From the NCBI RefSeq assembly GCF_017873185.1, contig NZ_JAGGJX010000004.1, forward strand, positions 62,001 through 126,000: 64,000 nucleotides of DNA. The letters run 5' to 3'. The notes beneath the pieces were generated by a model. The model had not been told where the DNA came from and ran no database searches. It saw nothing but the letters and a program-made list of their open reading frames with translations. Of this stretch, positions 1-10,149 are shown piece after piece (position 1 is the stretch's first letter; each line of letters starts with the position of its first letter). This DNA comes from Metaclostridioides mangenotii. GTDB lineage: Bacteria; Bacillota; Clostridia; Peptostreptococcales; Peptostreptococcaceae. The position numbers and the translations under genes were made by a program.

Positions 1-3000
1 ACTGAGTTGCAACTTGTCCATTTTCGATTAGTCTATCTATCATCTCTTCGTCTGCAACAAATCTACCTTCGCCGTGTGATATTGGAATACTGTGAATGTC
101 GCCAACTTCTGTCTGAGTTAACCAAGGGGAATTATTTGATGATATTCTAGTTCTAACAATTTTTGACTGGTGGTGTCCAATTTGATTGTAAGTAAGCGTA
201 GGTGATTTCTCATCTATTGTTCTTATCTCACCATAAGGAACCAAACCTAATTTTATAAGCACCTGAAAACCGTTACAGATTCCAAGAATTAAACCATCTT
301 GTTTTGTCAAAAACTGATTTATAGCTTCCATTACTCTTGGATTTCTAAATACTGTAGCTATAAACTTACCAGAACCGTCTGGCTCATCTCCAGCACTAAA
401 TCCTCCTGGAAGCATAATTATTTGCGATGATTTTATCTCGTCTACCATTGTATATATCGAGCTTTCTATATCATTTTGGTTGAGATTTTTAAATATTTCT
501 ATACTAGTCTTAGCTCCTGCTTTTTCAAAAGCTCTTGCTATATCATATTCGCAATTTGTTCCTGGGAAAGCTGGTATAAATACTTTAGGTGACACTGTTC
601 TAAGTAGTGATTTTTTAACCTCACCTGTTGACTTATAGCTTATAGTCTCTATCTTAGATTTGATATCCGATGATTTTGTAGGGAATATACTCTCAAGTGT
701 ATTCGCATAACTTTTATACAATTCATCTAGATTTATATTCTCGCCACATATAGATATTATTTCATCTTCTGTAGTTTTGCCTAGTACAATATAGTTGTGA
801 GCCTCTAAATTACTTATAACATTCTCACCAAGCTCTAATATTATACTTCCGTAGAACGGCTCAAACATTTTATCTTCTCCAAACTTTTCTTCCGCTTCTT
901 TAGAGAATTTAAATCCTATTTTATTGCCAAATGACATTTTACTTATAGCTTCACCTATTCCTGCAAATCCTACTGCATATGTTGATAACACATCGCCATT
1001 GTGTATAAGAGATCTAACTTTATCTAAATTCGATTTAAATTCTTCAAAATCCAATACATCATCTTCGCCTTTTTCTGTGTATAACATAATAACTTGTGAA
1101 TTATTTTTCTTAAAGTCTGAAGAAACTACTTTTGAAGCATCTACAGTATCAACAGCAAATGACACTAATGTAGGAGGGACATCTATATCTTTGAATGTAC
1201 CAGACATACTGTCTTTTCCACCTATTGCAGGTATCTCAAGTTTATTTTGTGCATAGTAAGCACCTAATAATGCTGAAAATGGTTTACCCCATTTTTTAGG
1301 ATCGTTTCCTAACTTTTCAAAGTACTCTTGGAATGTTAGTCTAGCTGTTGAGTAGTTTCCACCTACAGCTACCAACTTAGCTATAGAATCTACAACTGAG
1401 TAAAGCGCGCCATGGAATGGACTCCATTTCCCTATTCTAGGATTATATCCATAAGTCATTATTGTAGATGTATTCGTCTCTCCACCTAACACTGGTATCT
1501 TCGCTACCATAGCTTGAGAAGGTGTGCTTTGATATTTACCACCAAAAGGCATAAGTACAGTTCCAGCTCCTATTGTGCTGTCAAACTTATCTATAAGACC
1601 TTTTTGAGAGCAAACATTTAAGTCAGACATTACTTTCTCAAACCTTTCTTTCATACTGCTGCTATCTATTTTATCTAGTATCTCATTTTTTCCAAAGAAT
1701 TTTTTTTCTTCATCAACCTTAGTAACGTGTACATCTGTAGTTTGCTTTACACCATTTGTATCTAGAAATGCTCTGCTTATGTCAACTATAGTTTGACCGT
1801 TCCAAAATAGTCTCATATATCCAGTATTCGTAACTGAAGCAACATGAGTAGCTTCTAAGTTTTCTGCAGAAGCCAATTCTATAAATCTATCTTTATTCTT
1901 CTTGTCAATTGCAACCGCCATACGCTCTTGTGACTCAGATATTGCGAGCTCAGTACCGTCTAATCCATCGTATTTTTTAGGAATTAGATCAAGGTTTATA
2001 TCTAGACTGTCTGCTATCTCGCCTATAGCTACACATACTCCACCTGCTCCAAAATCATTACATCTTTTTATCATTTGCGCAGCTTCTTTATTTCTGAAAA
2101 ATCTCTGTATCTTTCTCTCGTTAGGGGCATCACCTTTTTGAACTTCAGCACTGCAAGTAAATATAGACTCTTCACTATGCTCTTTTGAAGATCCAGTTGC
2201 TCCTCCACAGCCATCTCTACCTGTTTTTCCACCAAGTAAGACTATTATATCTCCCGACTCGGGTCTTTCTCTGACCACATTTTCTTTTGGAGCCGCAGCT
2301 ATAACTGCACCTATTTCCATTCTCTTAGCTACGAAATCTTCATCGTAAACTTCTGAAACTTGTCCAGTTGTAAGACCTATTTGATTTCCATATGAACTGT
2401 AACCATTTGCAGCCTCTGTAGTTATTCTCTTTTGCATAAGCTTACCTGGCAAAGTCTCATTTAAAGACTTTCTAGGATCGCCGCTTCCTGTAACACGCAT
2501 AGCTTGATAAACATAACTTCTCCCTGAAAGTGGATCTCTTATTGCCCCGCCTAAACAAGTAGCTGCTCCACCAAATGGCTCTATTTCAGTCGGGTGGTTG
2601 TGAGTCTCGTTTTTAAACATTACTAAGTATTTTTCTATTTTTCCATCTATTTCAACATCAACATTTATACTACAAGCATTTATTTCTTCACTCACGTCTA
2701 AATCGTCAAGTTTTCCTTCTTTCCTAAGCTCTTTCATTGCGATTGTGGCAATATCCATTAAACACATATCTTTATTTCTATCTACATAAACATTCTTTCT
2801 AGATTCAAGATACATGTTGTATGTATCTTTTATTACATCAGTGTACTTTCCTGACTCTATCTCTACATTCTTTATTTCGGTCATAAAAGTTGTGTGCCTA
2901 CAGTGATCAGACCAATAAGTGTCTAATACTTTTATCTCTGTAACAGTAGGATTTCTGCGTTCTGTCTCTTTAAAATAATTTTGGATATGTTTTAAATCGT

Positions 3001-3601
3001 CAATAGTCATTGCCAGCCCAAAGTTATCTAAAAACTCTTTTAATTCATTTTGTGAGAAATCGTTGAAATTATCAAGCACTTCTACTGGAGAAGGCACCTC
3101 GTATTCAACTTTTAAAGTTTCAGGTTTTTCCAAACTTGCTTCCCTACTGTCAACTGGATTTATACAGTAGTCTTTAATTTTAGCAAAATCTTCATCGTCT
3201 ATATTTCCACCTAAAATATATACTTTTGCAGTATTTATTTCAGGTCTGATTCCGTTATTTAAAATCTCAACACACTGAGCCGCCCAGTCACCTCGTTGGT
3301 CGTACTGACCAGGTAAGAACTCTATGGCAAATACTCTCTCACCATAAGTACTCGGTAACTCTTCATTGTACACTTCGTCTAGATTTGGCTCTGAAAATAT
3401 CGTCTTTATTGCGTCATTATATATATCTAAAGAAATACCTTCTATATCGTATCTATTTAAAATCCTTACATTTTCTATGCTACTTAAATGCAGATTTTCA
3501 ACTAAATCTTTTTTTAGAGCTTTGGCTTCAAGATTGAATCCATCTCTCTTTTCTACTAGAACTCTCCTAACGCTTAAATCTACATCAACAGTATTTGGCA
3601 T
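1..3601 (-). CDS. purL: phosphoribosylformylglycinamidine synthase, large single-chain form (partial, C-terminus beyond window)
   Basis: Converts FGAR, ATP and glutamine to FGAM in de novo purine synthesis. The frame is open from ATG at 3601, preceded by GGAGG, to the left window edge, about 1200 codons; the stop lies outside. This is the long PurL type carrying its own glutaminase domain, so separate purQ and purS are not expected. Visible are the synthetase core (GGAATCLGGAIRDPLSG) and a C-terminal class-I glutaminase with FPGTNCEYD, the nucleophile motif GICNGFQ and SHGEGRF. It is the last gene seen of the operon, 23 bp after purD. The identification is very secure. Confidence 0.97.
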   Translation of the reverse strand, partial: MPNTVDVDLSVRRVLVEKRDGFNLEAKALKKDLVENLHLSSIENVRILNRYDIEGISLDIYNDAIKTIFSEPNLDEVYNEELPSTYGERVFAIEFLPGQYDQRGDWAAQCVEILNNGIRPEINTAKVYILGGNIDDEDFAKIKDYCINPVDSREASLEKPETLKVEYEVPSPVEVLDNFNDFSQNELKEFLDNFGLAMTIDDLKHIQNYFKETERRNPTVTEIKVLDTYWSDHCRHTTFMTEIKNVEIESGKYTDVIKDTYNMYLESRKNVYVDRNKDMCLMDIATIAMKELRKEGKLDDLDVSEEINACSINVDVEIDGKIEKYLVMFKNETHNHPTEIEPFGGAATCLGGAIRDPLSGRSYVYQAMRVTGSGDPRKSLNETLPGKLMQKRITTEAANGYSSYGNQIGLTTGQVSEVYDEDFVAKRMEIGAVIAAAPKENVVRERPESGDIIVLLGGKTGRDGCGGATGSSKEHSEESIFTCSAEVQKGDAPNERKIQRFFRNKEAAQMIKRCNDFGAGGVCVAIGEIADSLDINLDLIPKKYDGLDGTELAISESQERMAVAIDKKNKDRFIELASAENLEATHVASVTNTGYMRLFWNGQTIVDISRAFLDTNGVKQTTDVHVTKVDEEKKFFGKNEILDKIDSSSMKERFEKVMSDLNVCSQKGLIDKFDSTIGAGTVLMPFGGKYQSTPSQAMVAKIPVLGGETNTSTIMTYGYNPRIGKWSPFHGALYSVVDSIAKLVAVGGNYSTARLTFQEYFEKLGNDPKKWGKPFSALLGAYYAQNKLEIPAIGGKDSMSGTFKDIDVPPTLVSFAVDTVDASKVVSSDFKKNNSQVIMLYTEKGEDDVLDFEEFKSNLDKVRSLIHNGDVLSTYAVGFAGIGEAISKMSFGNKIGFKFSKEAEEKFGEDKMFEPFYGSIILELGENVISNLEAHNYIVLGKTTEDEIISICGENINLDELYKSYANTLESIFPTKSSDIKSKIETISYKSTGEVKKSLLRTVSPKVFIPAFPGTNCEYDIARAFEKAGAKTSIEIFKNLNQNDIESSIYTMVDEIKSSQIIMLPGGFSAGDEPDGSGKFIATVFRNPRVMEAINQFLTKQDGLILGICNGFQVLIKLGLVPYGEIRTIDEKSPTLTYNQIGHHQSKIVRTRISSNNSPWLTQTEVGDIHSIPISHGEGRFVADEEMIDRLIENGQVATQ

Positions 3602-3624
3602 AATACATCCTCCATGTTTGAAAA

Positions 3625-4875
3625 TTATATTCCTATATCTGTTCTATAGTGCATTCCCTCAAAATCAATTCCTTTGATGTTTTGGTATACTTTCTCTGCT
3701 GCTTCTTTAACTGTAGAGCCTTTTGCTGTTACACCTAGTACACGTCCACCATTTGTAACTAATTGTCCTGAATCAAACTTAGTTCCACTATGGAATACCA
3801 CTATATCTTTATCCAATTTATCAAGTCCAGTAATTTTTTTACCTTTTTCGTAGTTACCAGGATAACCTCCTGATGTCAACATTACACATACAGCTTGGCT
3901 ATTGCTATACTTTATCTCTATACTGTCTAATTTATCTTCTAAAATTGCACTTATTATCTTGTTAAGGTCTGTTTCAAGTCTAAAAAGTACTGACTGAGTT
4001 TCTGGATCTCCAAATCTAACATTGTACTCAAGTACTTTTTCACCTTCTTCTGTTATCATAAGGCCTACAAATAGAATTCCTCTAAACTTTAGACCGTCTT
4101 CTTTAAATCCATTTAAAGTTTTCTCTAGAACATCAACTCTAATTTTTTCAGACAGTTCATCTGTATAAATCTCGCTTGGAGAAAAAGTTCCCATACCCCC
4201 TGTATTAGGTCCTTTTTCATGGTCGTAGATCTTTTTATGATCTTTTGCACTCACCATAGGAACTATAGTATTGTTATCTACAAAAGCAAGTATAGATGTT
4301 TCTATTCCCGCCAGAAATTCTTCCACTACTATTTTTTCTCCAGCAGCTCCAAATTGTTTAGATTCCATTATGCTTTTTAAGCTTTCTATCGCAAATTCTC
4401 TATTTTCACAGATTATTACGCCTTTTCCAGCAGCTAGTCCGTCTGCTTTAATAACAACTGGGTATCCAAAGTCATCTATCTCGGCAATTGCACTATTTAT
4501 ATTTGTATACTCTTTATATTTCGCTGTCGGTATACCGTGTCTTACCATAAATTCTTTAGAAAAAGCTTTACTTCCCTCTAATCTAGAGCACCCTTTATTA
4601 GGTCCAAATACTTTGAGTCCTTCTTCTTCAAATTTATCAACAATTCCCATAACTAAAGGTACTTCTGGTCCAACTATAGTAATGTCAATATTTATTTTCT
4701 TTGCGAAATCAATCAAACCCTCAATATCGCTGTCACTTATATCAACACACTCTGCAACTCCACTAATACCTGCATTACCTGGAGCACAGTATATATTTTG
4801 GACACCATCTTCGCCTCTAAGTTTCCAGCATATTGCGTGCTCTCTACCTCCGCCACCTATAACTAATATATTCAT
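3625..4875 (-). CDS. purD: phosphoribosylamine-glycine ligase (GAR synthetase)
   Basis: Joins phosphoribosylamine to glycine using ATP, giving GAR. The 416-residue protein has the normal family length. The N-terminal Rossmann-like motif GGGGREHA starts at residue 7, and the ATP-grasp region contains KADGLAAGKGV and GPNTGGMGTFSP. The ATG at 4875 has GGAGAG upstream. It lies 10 bp after purH and 23 bp before purL, inside one minus-strand operon. Nothing is unusual about it. Confidence 0.97.
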   Translation of the reverse strand: MNILVIGGGGREHAICWKLRGEDGVQNIYCAPGNAGISGVAECVDISDSDIEGLIDFAKKINIDITIVGPEVPLVMGIVDKFEEEGLKVFGPNKGCSRLEGSKAFSKEFMVRHGIPTAKYKEYTNINSAIAEIDDFGYPVVIKADGLAAGKGVIICENREFAIESLKSIMESKQFGAAGEKIVVEEFLAGIETSILAFVDNNTIVPMVSAKDHKKIYDHEKGPNTGGMGTFSPSEIYTDELSEKIRVDVLEKTLNGFKEDGLKFRGILFVGLMITEEGEKVLEYNVRFGDPETQSVLFRLETDLNKIISAILEDKLDSIEIKYSNSQAVCVMLTSGGYPGNYEKGKKITGLDKLDKDIVVFHSGTKFDSGQLVTNGGRVLGVTAKGSTVKEAAEKVYQNIKGIDFEGMHYRTDIGI

Positions 4876-4885
4876 AATATCTCTC

Positions 4886-6421
4886 CTAGTGTTTAAAGTG
4901 TCTTATTCCCGTAAATACCATAGACATCTTATATTTATCACAGGCCTCTATTGAGTCTTTGTCTCTGATTGATCCACCTGGTTGCACTACTGAAGTTATT
5001 CCGTATTCATGTGCCAACGCAACACAATCATCAAATGGGAAGTAAGCATCTGAGGCTAATACTGCCCCTGTAAAGTCTTTTTCATTATTGTTTTCTAACG
5101 CATTTTTAAGTGCCCAAATTCTAGAAGTTTGACCGCATCCAAGCGCTAAAGTCTGTCCATCTTTTACTACTGCTATTGCATTAGATTTCAGGTTCTTAGC
5201 AATTTTCATTGCGAACTCCATATCTTTTAGCTCTCTATCGCTTGGTTTCACCTCTGTTACTACTTCCATTTTTTCAAATAAAACATCGTTTTTATCTTGA
5301 ACTAATAATTTACCATCTAAATACTTCATTTCAAATGGCTGTAAGCTGTCTTCAATTTTGTCAATCTTTAATACTCTCAAGTTTTTCTTTTGATTAAGTA
5401 TTTCTAGTGCTTCTGACTCGTAGTCATATGCTACTACTATCTCTAAGAATATTTCATGTAGTTTTTCTGCTGTTGCTTTATCTACCGTTGAAGTTATACC
5501 AACTATTCCACCGAATATTGATACTGGATCTGCTTCATAACATTTTGTGTAAGCTTCAAAAGGATTTTTACCTAATCCAACACCGCATGAATTTGCATGC
5601 TTTATTGCAACTGCAACAATCTCATCGCTATCTTTAAATTCCCTCATAACTTCTAAACAACCGTGAAGATCATTTAAGTTATTATAAGAAATCTCTTTAC
5701 CATTTAGCTGCTCGTAATTAAGTATAGGGTTTTTAGCACTTGAATCTGAATACAATAAACCGTTTTGATGTGGATTTTCGCCGTATCTAAGCTTGTGCTC
5801 TCTTTGGAAACTCATATTCAGTATATTGGGATACTTATCTCCAACTTCTTCAGCGAAGTAATTAGATATTAAGCTATCGTATCTACCAGTAGTTGAAAAA
5901 GCTTTGTACGCTAAATTCTTTCTATCCGCTACCGTTAAATCATCTTTTTTAAGTTTATCTATTATATATCCGTAATCGTTTATATCCACTACAACTGCAA
6001 CATCTTTATAATTTTTAGCTGCTGATCTTATCATCGAAGGTCCACCAATATCTATGTTTTCAATTATTTCATCGTGGTTTTTACCTGCTTTTAATGTTCC
6101 TTCAAAATCATATAAATTTACGACTACTATGTCAATTGGTTCAATGTTGTGCTCTCTAATGGTGTCAACATGGTCTTTGTTGTCTCTTTTGTATAAAATA
6201 CCACCGTGAATCATAGGATTTAGTGTTTTTACTCTTCCGTCTAGTATCTCTGGAAACTTTGTAACATCGTCTATCTGAATTACATTTTCAACTTGCTCTT
6301 TTAATACTCTGAATGTATTTCCTGTTGAAACTATTTGATATCCTAAACTGCTGAGTTCTTTTGCAAAATCTACTACACCTGTTTTATCTGTAACGCTTAT
6401 CAAAGCTCTTTTTTTACTCAT
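4886..6421 (-). CDS. purH: bifunctional AICAR formyltransferase / IMP cyclohydrolase
   Basis: Catalyses the last two steps to IMP: formylation of AICAR with 10-formyl-THF, then ring closure. The 511 residues are the standard length. The N-terminal MGS-like cyclohydrolase domain begins KKRALISVTDKTG. The formyltransferase part contains KHANSCGVG, SDAYFPFDD and QPGGSIRD, and ends in the typical FTGIRHFKH. It overlaps the end of purN by 8 bp, indicating translational coupling. PurH uses 10-formyl-THF, the shortage of which is sensed by ZTP riboswitches such as the one at 24739. Confidence 0.97.
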   Translation of the reverse strand: MSKKRALISVTDKTGVVDFAKELSSLGYQIVSTGNTFRVLKEQVENVIQIDDVTKFPEILDGRVKTLNPMIHGGILYKRDNKDHVDTIREHNIEPIDIVVVNLYDFEGTLKAGKNHDEIIENIDIGGPSMIRSAAKNYKDVAVVVDINDYGYIIDKLKKDDLTVADRKNLAYKAFSTTGRYDSLISNYFAEEVGDKYPNILNMSFQREHKLRYGENPHQNGLLYSDSSAKNPILNYEQLNGKEISYNNLNDLHGCLEVMREFKDSDEIVAVAIKHANSCGVGLGKNPFEAYTKCYEADPVSIFGGIVGITSTVDKATAEKLHEIFLEIVVAYDYESEALEILNQKKNLRVLKIDKIEDSLQPFEMKYLDGKLLVQDKNDVLFEKMEVVTEVKPSDRELKDMEFAMKIAKNLKSNAIAVVKDGQTLALGCGQTSRIWALKNALENNNEKDFTGAVLASDAYFPFDDCVALAHEYGITSVVQPGGSIRDKDSIEACDKYKMSMVFTGIRHFKH

Positions 6422-7007
6422 TTATTAACACTCTCCTACCTTCAACTTTTAATTTGTTTTCACAGAAAAGGCTAAGACTTTCTTTAAGTATTCTATGCTC
6501 AACTTTCAGAACTCTCTTTGCGAGAGTTTTTGCATCATCATCTACTTTAACCGCGACTATATCCTGCATAATTATCGGGCCTGTGTCAGTTCCTTCATCT
6601 ACAAAATGAACCGTCGCACCAGTAAATTTAACACCATAGTCAATTACACCTTGGTGCACTTTTTTTCCATAAAACCCCTTCCCACAAAATGCAGGGATCA
6701 ATGAAGGGTGAATATTTATCATTTTGTTTCTGTACTCATTTATAAATTTTGGACTTATTATTTTTAAATAACCTGCCAAAACTACTACATCTATATCTCT
6801 ATCTTTTAATATTTCAATTATATTGTCTTCATTAGATTCGTATATTGCTTCTATATTGTTATTTCTAGCTCTTTCTAATCCATAAGCATCTTCTTTATTT
6901 GAAATTACAACCTTTACTATTCCTTCAATTTCTCCTGAATCAGTTCCATCGATAATTGATTGTAGGTTTGTACCCCCACCTGATATCAAAACGCCTATAT
7001 TTAGCAT
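6414..7007 (-). CDS. purN: phosphoribosylglycinamide formyltransferase (GART)
   Basis: Formylates GAR using 10-formyl-THF. The 197 residues match the PurN family. Visible motifs are ISGGGTNLQ at the phosphate-binding loop, HPSLIPAF carrying the catalytic His, and the conserved stretch GATVHFVDEGTDTGPII with the catalytic Asp. It overlaps purM upstream by 7 bp and purH downstream by 8 bp, so the three genes are tightly coupled. Confidence 0.96.
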   Translation of the reverse strand: MLNIGVLISGGGTNLQSIIDGTDSGEIEGIVKVVISNKEDAYGLERARNNNIEAIYESNEDNIIEILKDRDIDVVVLAGYLKIISPKFINEYRNKMINIHPSLIPAFCGKGFYGKKVHQGVIDYGVKFTGATVHFVDEGTDTGPIIMQDIVAVKVDDDAKTLAKRVLKVEHRILKESLSLFCENKLKVEGRRVLINE

Positions 7008-8077
7008 AATTCAACACCTTGGTGGCTATCTACAACTTCTCCGATTGCATAAGCATTGTCTTTAAACAACTCTTTGTACTTACTATCTACAAAGGCCATA
7101 TTGTCGTTTTCTCTTGAATTTATAAAGTCTACTACACCTTCAGCTTCTTCTTTATTTACAATTAATACCAAACCTATTCCCATATTAAAGCTCTTGTGAA
7201 GCTCTCTTTCATCTACTGCATCAAATCCTTCAATCATCTTAAATATCGCTGGTTTATCCCAAGATTTTTTATTTATGTCTAACCCTAGGCCTCTTGGTAT
7301 TACTCTAGTTATATTTTCTATAAGTCCGCCGCCAGTTATATGTGCTACTGCCTTTATATTGTGTTTTTCAAGAATATCTAAAGCTAATTTAACATATATC
7401 TTTGTTGGAGTTAAAAGAGCTTCTCCGACTGTCATTCCTAATTCTTCAACGTATTGATCCATTTTATAGTTGTAAGTATCTAAGAATATCTTTCTTATAA
7501 ACGAAAATCCGTTACTGTGTACTCCACTAGATGAAATCCCTACTAGCACATCTCCTGATTTTACATCTTTACCAGATACTATCTTTTCTTTATCTGCTAT
7601 ACCTATTGAAAATCCTGCGAGATCGTAGTCGTCTTGACCGTACATTCCTGGCATCTCTGCTGTTTCTCCCCCGATTAATGCACAACCTGACATCTTACAA
7701 CCATCTGCAATTCCGCCCACAATTTTTTCTATGTGCTCCGGAACTAATTTTCCAAGAGCTATATAATCTAAGAAGAACAGTGGTTTAGCACCTTGACATA
7801 TTAAATCATTTACACACATTGCAACTAAGTCTATACCTACAGTATCATGTTTTTCCATCATTTGAGCGATTTTCAGCTTTGTTCCAACCCCATCAGTTGA
7901 TGCAAGTAAAACTGGCTCTTCCATAGATATAAAATCTTTTAGACTATACAACCCACTAAAGTTACCCAAATCTCCTATTACGTTGTTGTCATAAGTACCT
8001 TTTATCTTCTCTTTAATAAGATCTACTGCTCTGTTTCCTTCATCTATATCTACTCCAGACTGCTTATATGTCAACAT
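7001..8077 (-). CDS. purM: phosphoribosylformylglycinamidine cyclo-ligase (AIR synthetase)
   Basis: Closes the imidazole ring of FGAM to AIR with ATP. The 358 residues are close to the family length. Recognisable are STDGVGTKLKIA, DLVAMCVNDLICQGAKPLFFLDYIA (split here as DLVAMCVND and GAKPLFFLDY) and GGETAEMPGMY, all standard PurM substrate and metal motifs. It sits 5 bp downstream of purF and overlaps purN. It is homologous to the synthetase core of PurL further along the operon. Confidence 0.96.
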   Translation of the reverse strand: MLTYKQSGVDIDEGNRAVDLIKEKIKGTYDNNVIGDLGNFSGLYSLKDFISMEEPVLLASTDGVGTKLKIAQMMEKHDTVGIDLVAMCVNDLICQGAKPLFFLDYIALGKLVPEHIEKIVGGIADGCKMSGCALIGGETAEMPGMYGQDDYDLAGFSIGIADKEKIVSGKDVKSGDVLVGISSSGVHSNGFSFIRKIFLDTYNYKMDQYVEELGMTVGEALLTPTKIYVKLALDILEKHNIKAVAHITGGGLIENITRVIPRGLGLDINKKSWDKPAIFKMIEGFDAVDERELHKSFNMGIGLVLIVNKEEAEGVVDFINSRENDNMAFVDSKYKELFKDNAYAIGEVVDSHQGVELC

Positions 8078-8082
8078 ATAAC

Positions 8083-9438
8083 CTAGTCCTCCTTATCAAT
8101 TATTTTAACTGCATAATCTCCATCAAAACAAGCCATACAGAAAGTTGTTTCACTGTCTGTAGCTTCCAACATTCCCTCTATATCTAAAAATTTAAGCGTG
8201 TCACAACCTATATGTTCTCTCATCTCCTCAACAGTATGATTTGATGCTATCAGGTTCGATCTATTTGGTGTATCAATCCCATAAAAACACGAGTACTCAA
8301 CAGGTGGTGATGTCACTCTTAGATGTATCTCTTTGGCCCCTGCTTCTCTCAGTGATTTTACTAGACGTTTTGATGTAGTCCCTCTAACTATAGAGTCATC
8401 TACCAAAACTATAGATTTACCTTCAATCATTCTCTTTAAAGGATTTAATTTTATCTTTACTGCTATTTCTCTCTCTTCTTGTGTAGGCTTTATAAAAGTT
8501 CTGCCCACATATCTATTTTTTACTAGAGCTTCACTTACTCTGATTCCACTGGCATTTGCATAACCGAGTGCTCCTGGCCAACCAGAATCAGGTACTGGAA
8601 CCACTATATCTGCATTAATATCGTCATTTTGCGCAAGCCTTTCTCCACATTTTACTCTGAAATCATAAGCGTTGACATTATCAATAGTTGCATCATTTCT
8701 TGCAAAGTAAATATGTTCAAATATACAGCTTCTCTTAACTGACTTTAAATTTTCTGAGTAATGGTAAGAATTCATTTTTCCATCTTTAACTACTATTATT
8801 TCACCAGGCTCTACGTCTCTAATTACTTCTCCACCAAGTATATCTATAGCGCAGTTTTCAGATGCAAATATATATTCATCACCCTTTTTACCCATTATAA
8901 GTGGTCTAAATCCATTCGGATCTCTTACTGCAACTAATTCATCATCGCTAAGTATTACAAGTGCATATGCGCCTTTAATGTAGTCCATAGTAAGTTTTAA
9001 ACTTTCTACTATATCTCCTTTGTAATATCTAGCTAGTATATACAAAATAACCTCTGTATCAGAATCAGTTTGAAACATATATCCATCTTCTTCAAGCATA
9101 TCTTTTAGGTAATTTGCATTAACTAAATTACCATTATGTGAAATAGCTAAATTTCTTTTTCTGCAAGTTCCAACAAATGGTTGGCAATTAGAAATATGAC
9201 TACCACCTGCTGTTGAATATCTAACATGTCCAATTCCTATATTTCCATTAAGGTTTTCGATTTCTTCCTCCTTGAATACTTCACCTACTAACCCCATGTC
9301 TTTTTTATATTTAATTTTTTCGTCGCCCATAACAGCCATACCACAACTTTCTTGTCCCCTATGTTGTATAGAAAAAAGACCGTAGTACAGTTCTTTTGAT
9401 ACGTTTTTATCGGAGTAAATACCTATGATCCCACACAT
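8083..9438 (-). CDS. purF: amidophosphoribosyltransferase
   Basis: First committed step of purine synthesis: PRPP plus glutamine to phosphoribosylamine. The sequence begins MCGIIG, so the catalytic Cys is residue 2 and is exposed by simple Met removal; there is no propeptide as in Bacillus subtilis PurF. The PRPP motif IVLVDDSIVRGTT is at residues 343-355. Cys238, Cys384, Cys434 and Cys437 sit in contexts (CIFE, CFYG, CMAC) matching the four 4Fe-4S ligands of the B. subtilis enzyme, so an oxygen-sensitive cluster form is inferred. It lies 11 bp after purC and 5 bp before purM. Confidence 0.97.
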   Translation of the reverse strand: MCGIIGIYSDKNVSKELYYGLFSIQHRGQESCGMAVMGDEKIKYKKDMGLVGEVFKEEEIENLNGNIGIGHVRYSTAGGSHISNCQPFVGTCRKRNLAISHNGNLVNANYLKDMLEEDGYMFQTDSDTEVILYILARYYKGDIVESLKLTMDYIKGAYALVILSDDELVAVRDPNGFRPLIMGKKGDEYIFASENCAIDILGGEVIRDVEPGEIIVVKDGKMNSYHYSENLKSVKRSCIFEHIYFARNDATIDNVNAYDFRVKCGERLAQNDDINADIVVPVPDSGWPGALGYANASGIRVSEALVKNRYVGRTFIKPTQEEREIAVKIKLNPLKRMIEGKSIVLVDDSIVRGTTSKRLVKSLREAGAKEIHLRVTSPPVEYSCFYGIDTPNRSNLIASNHTVEEMREHIGCDTLKFLDIEGMLEATDSETTFCMACFDGDYAVKIIDKED

Positions 9439-9449
9439 AAAAACCCCTC

Positions 9450-10145
9450 CTATTTATTCATTCTTGAAAGGACTTCTGTGTAGCTCTCTATAAGTCCGCC
9501 AAGATTTCTTCTGAATCTATCTTTATCAAGCTTTTCATTGGTGTCTACATCCCAGAGTCTGCATGTATCTGGAGATATTTCATCTGCCAATATTATATTT
9601 CCGTCCGCGTCTTTACCAAATTCTATTTTAAAATCTACTAGTTTTAAATTTAATTTTAGGAAGAAGTCTTTTAATAATTTATTTATCTTTAAAGTCTCTT
9701 CTTTTAAGTATTTAAGTTCATCTCTATTTGCAAGTTTCATTGCTACTGCATGGTCTTCATTTATCATCGGATCGTTGTAATCGTCATTTTTATAGCTCAA
9801 CTCAAATATAGGCTCATCGAGAACAATACCTTCTTCCATACCTACTCTCTTACAAAATGAACCTGCTGTTATATTTCTTATGATCACCTCAAGTGGCAAT
9901 ATTTCTACTTTCTTAACCAACATCTCCCTCTCTGACAAACTTTTTATAAAATGTGTTTTTATACCGTTTTCATTTAACATTTCAAAAATTATAGTAGATA
10001 TCTTGTTGTTTAAAATACCTTTTGAATCTATTTCAGCTTTCTTTTCTCCGTTAAATGCTGTTGCATCATCCTTATAGTAAACTACATACTCATTTTTATT
10101 ATCTGTTTCATAAACTTGCTTCGCTTTTCCTTCATATAATAACAT
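9450..10145 (-). CDS. purC: SAICAR synthetase
   Basis: Condenses CAIR with aspartate using ATP, giving SAICAR. The 231 residues are the usual bacterial length. The N-terminus LLYEGKAKQVYET is the standard PurC opening, followed by PLEVIIRNITAGSF and the C-terminal DEISPDTCRLWD motif. It is 4 bp downstream of purE and 11 bp upstream of purF. No purB, which would act next, is present in the window. Confidence 0.97.
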   Translation of the reverse strand: MLLYEGKAKQVYETDNKNEYVVYYKDDATAFNGEKKAEIDSKGILNNKISTIIFEMLNENGIKTHFIKSLSEREMLVKKVEILPLEVIIRNITAGSFCKRVGMEEGIVLDEPIFELSYKNDDYNDPMINEDHAVAMKLANRDELKYLKEETLKINKLLKDFFLKLNLKLVDFKIEFGKDADGNIILADEISPDTCRLWDVDTNEKLDKDRFRRNLGGLIESYTEVLSRMNK

Positions 10146-10149
10146 TTCA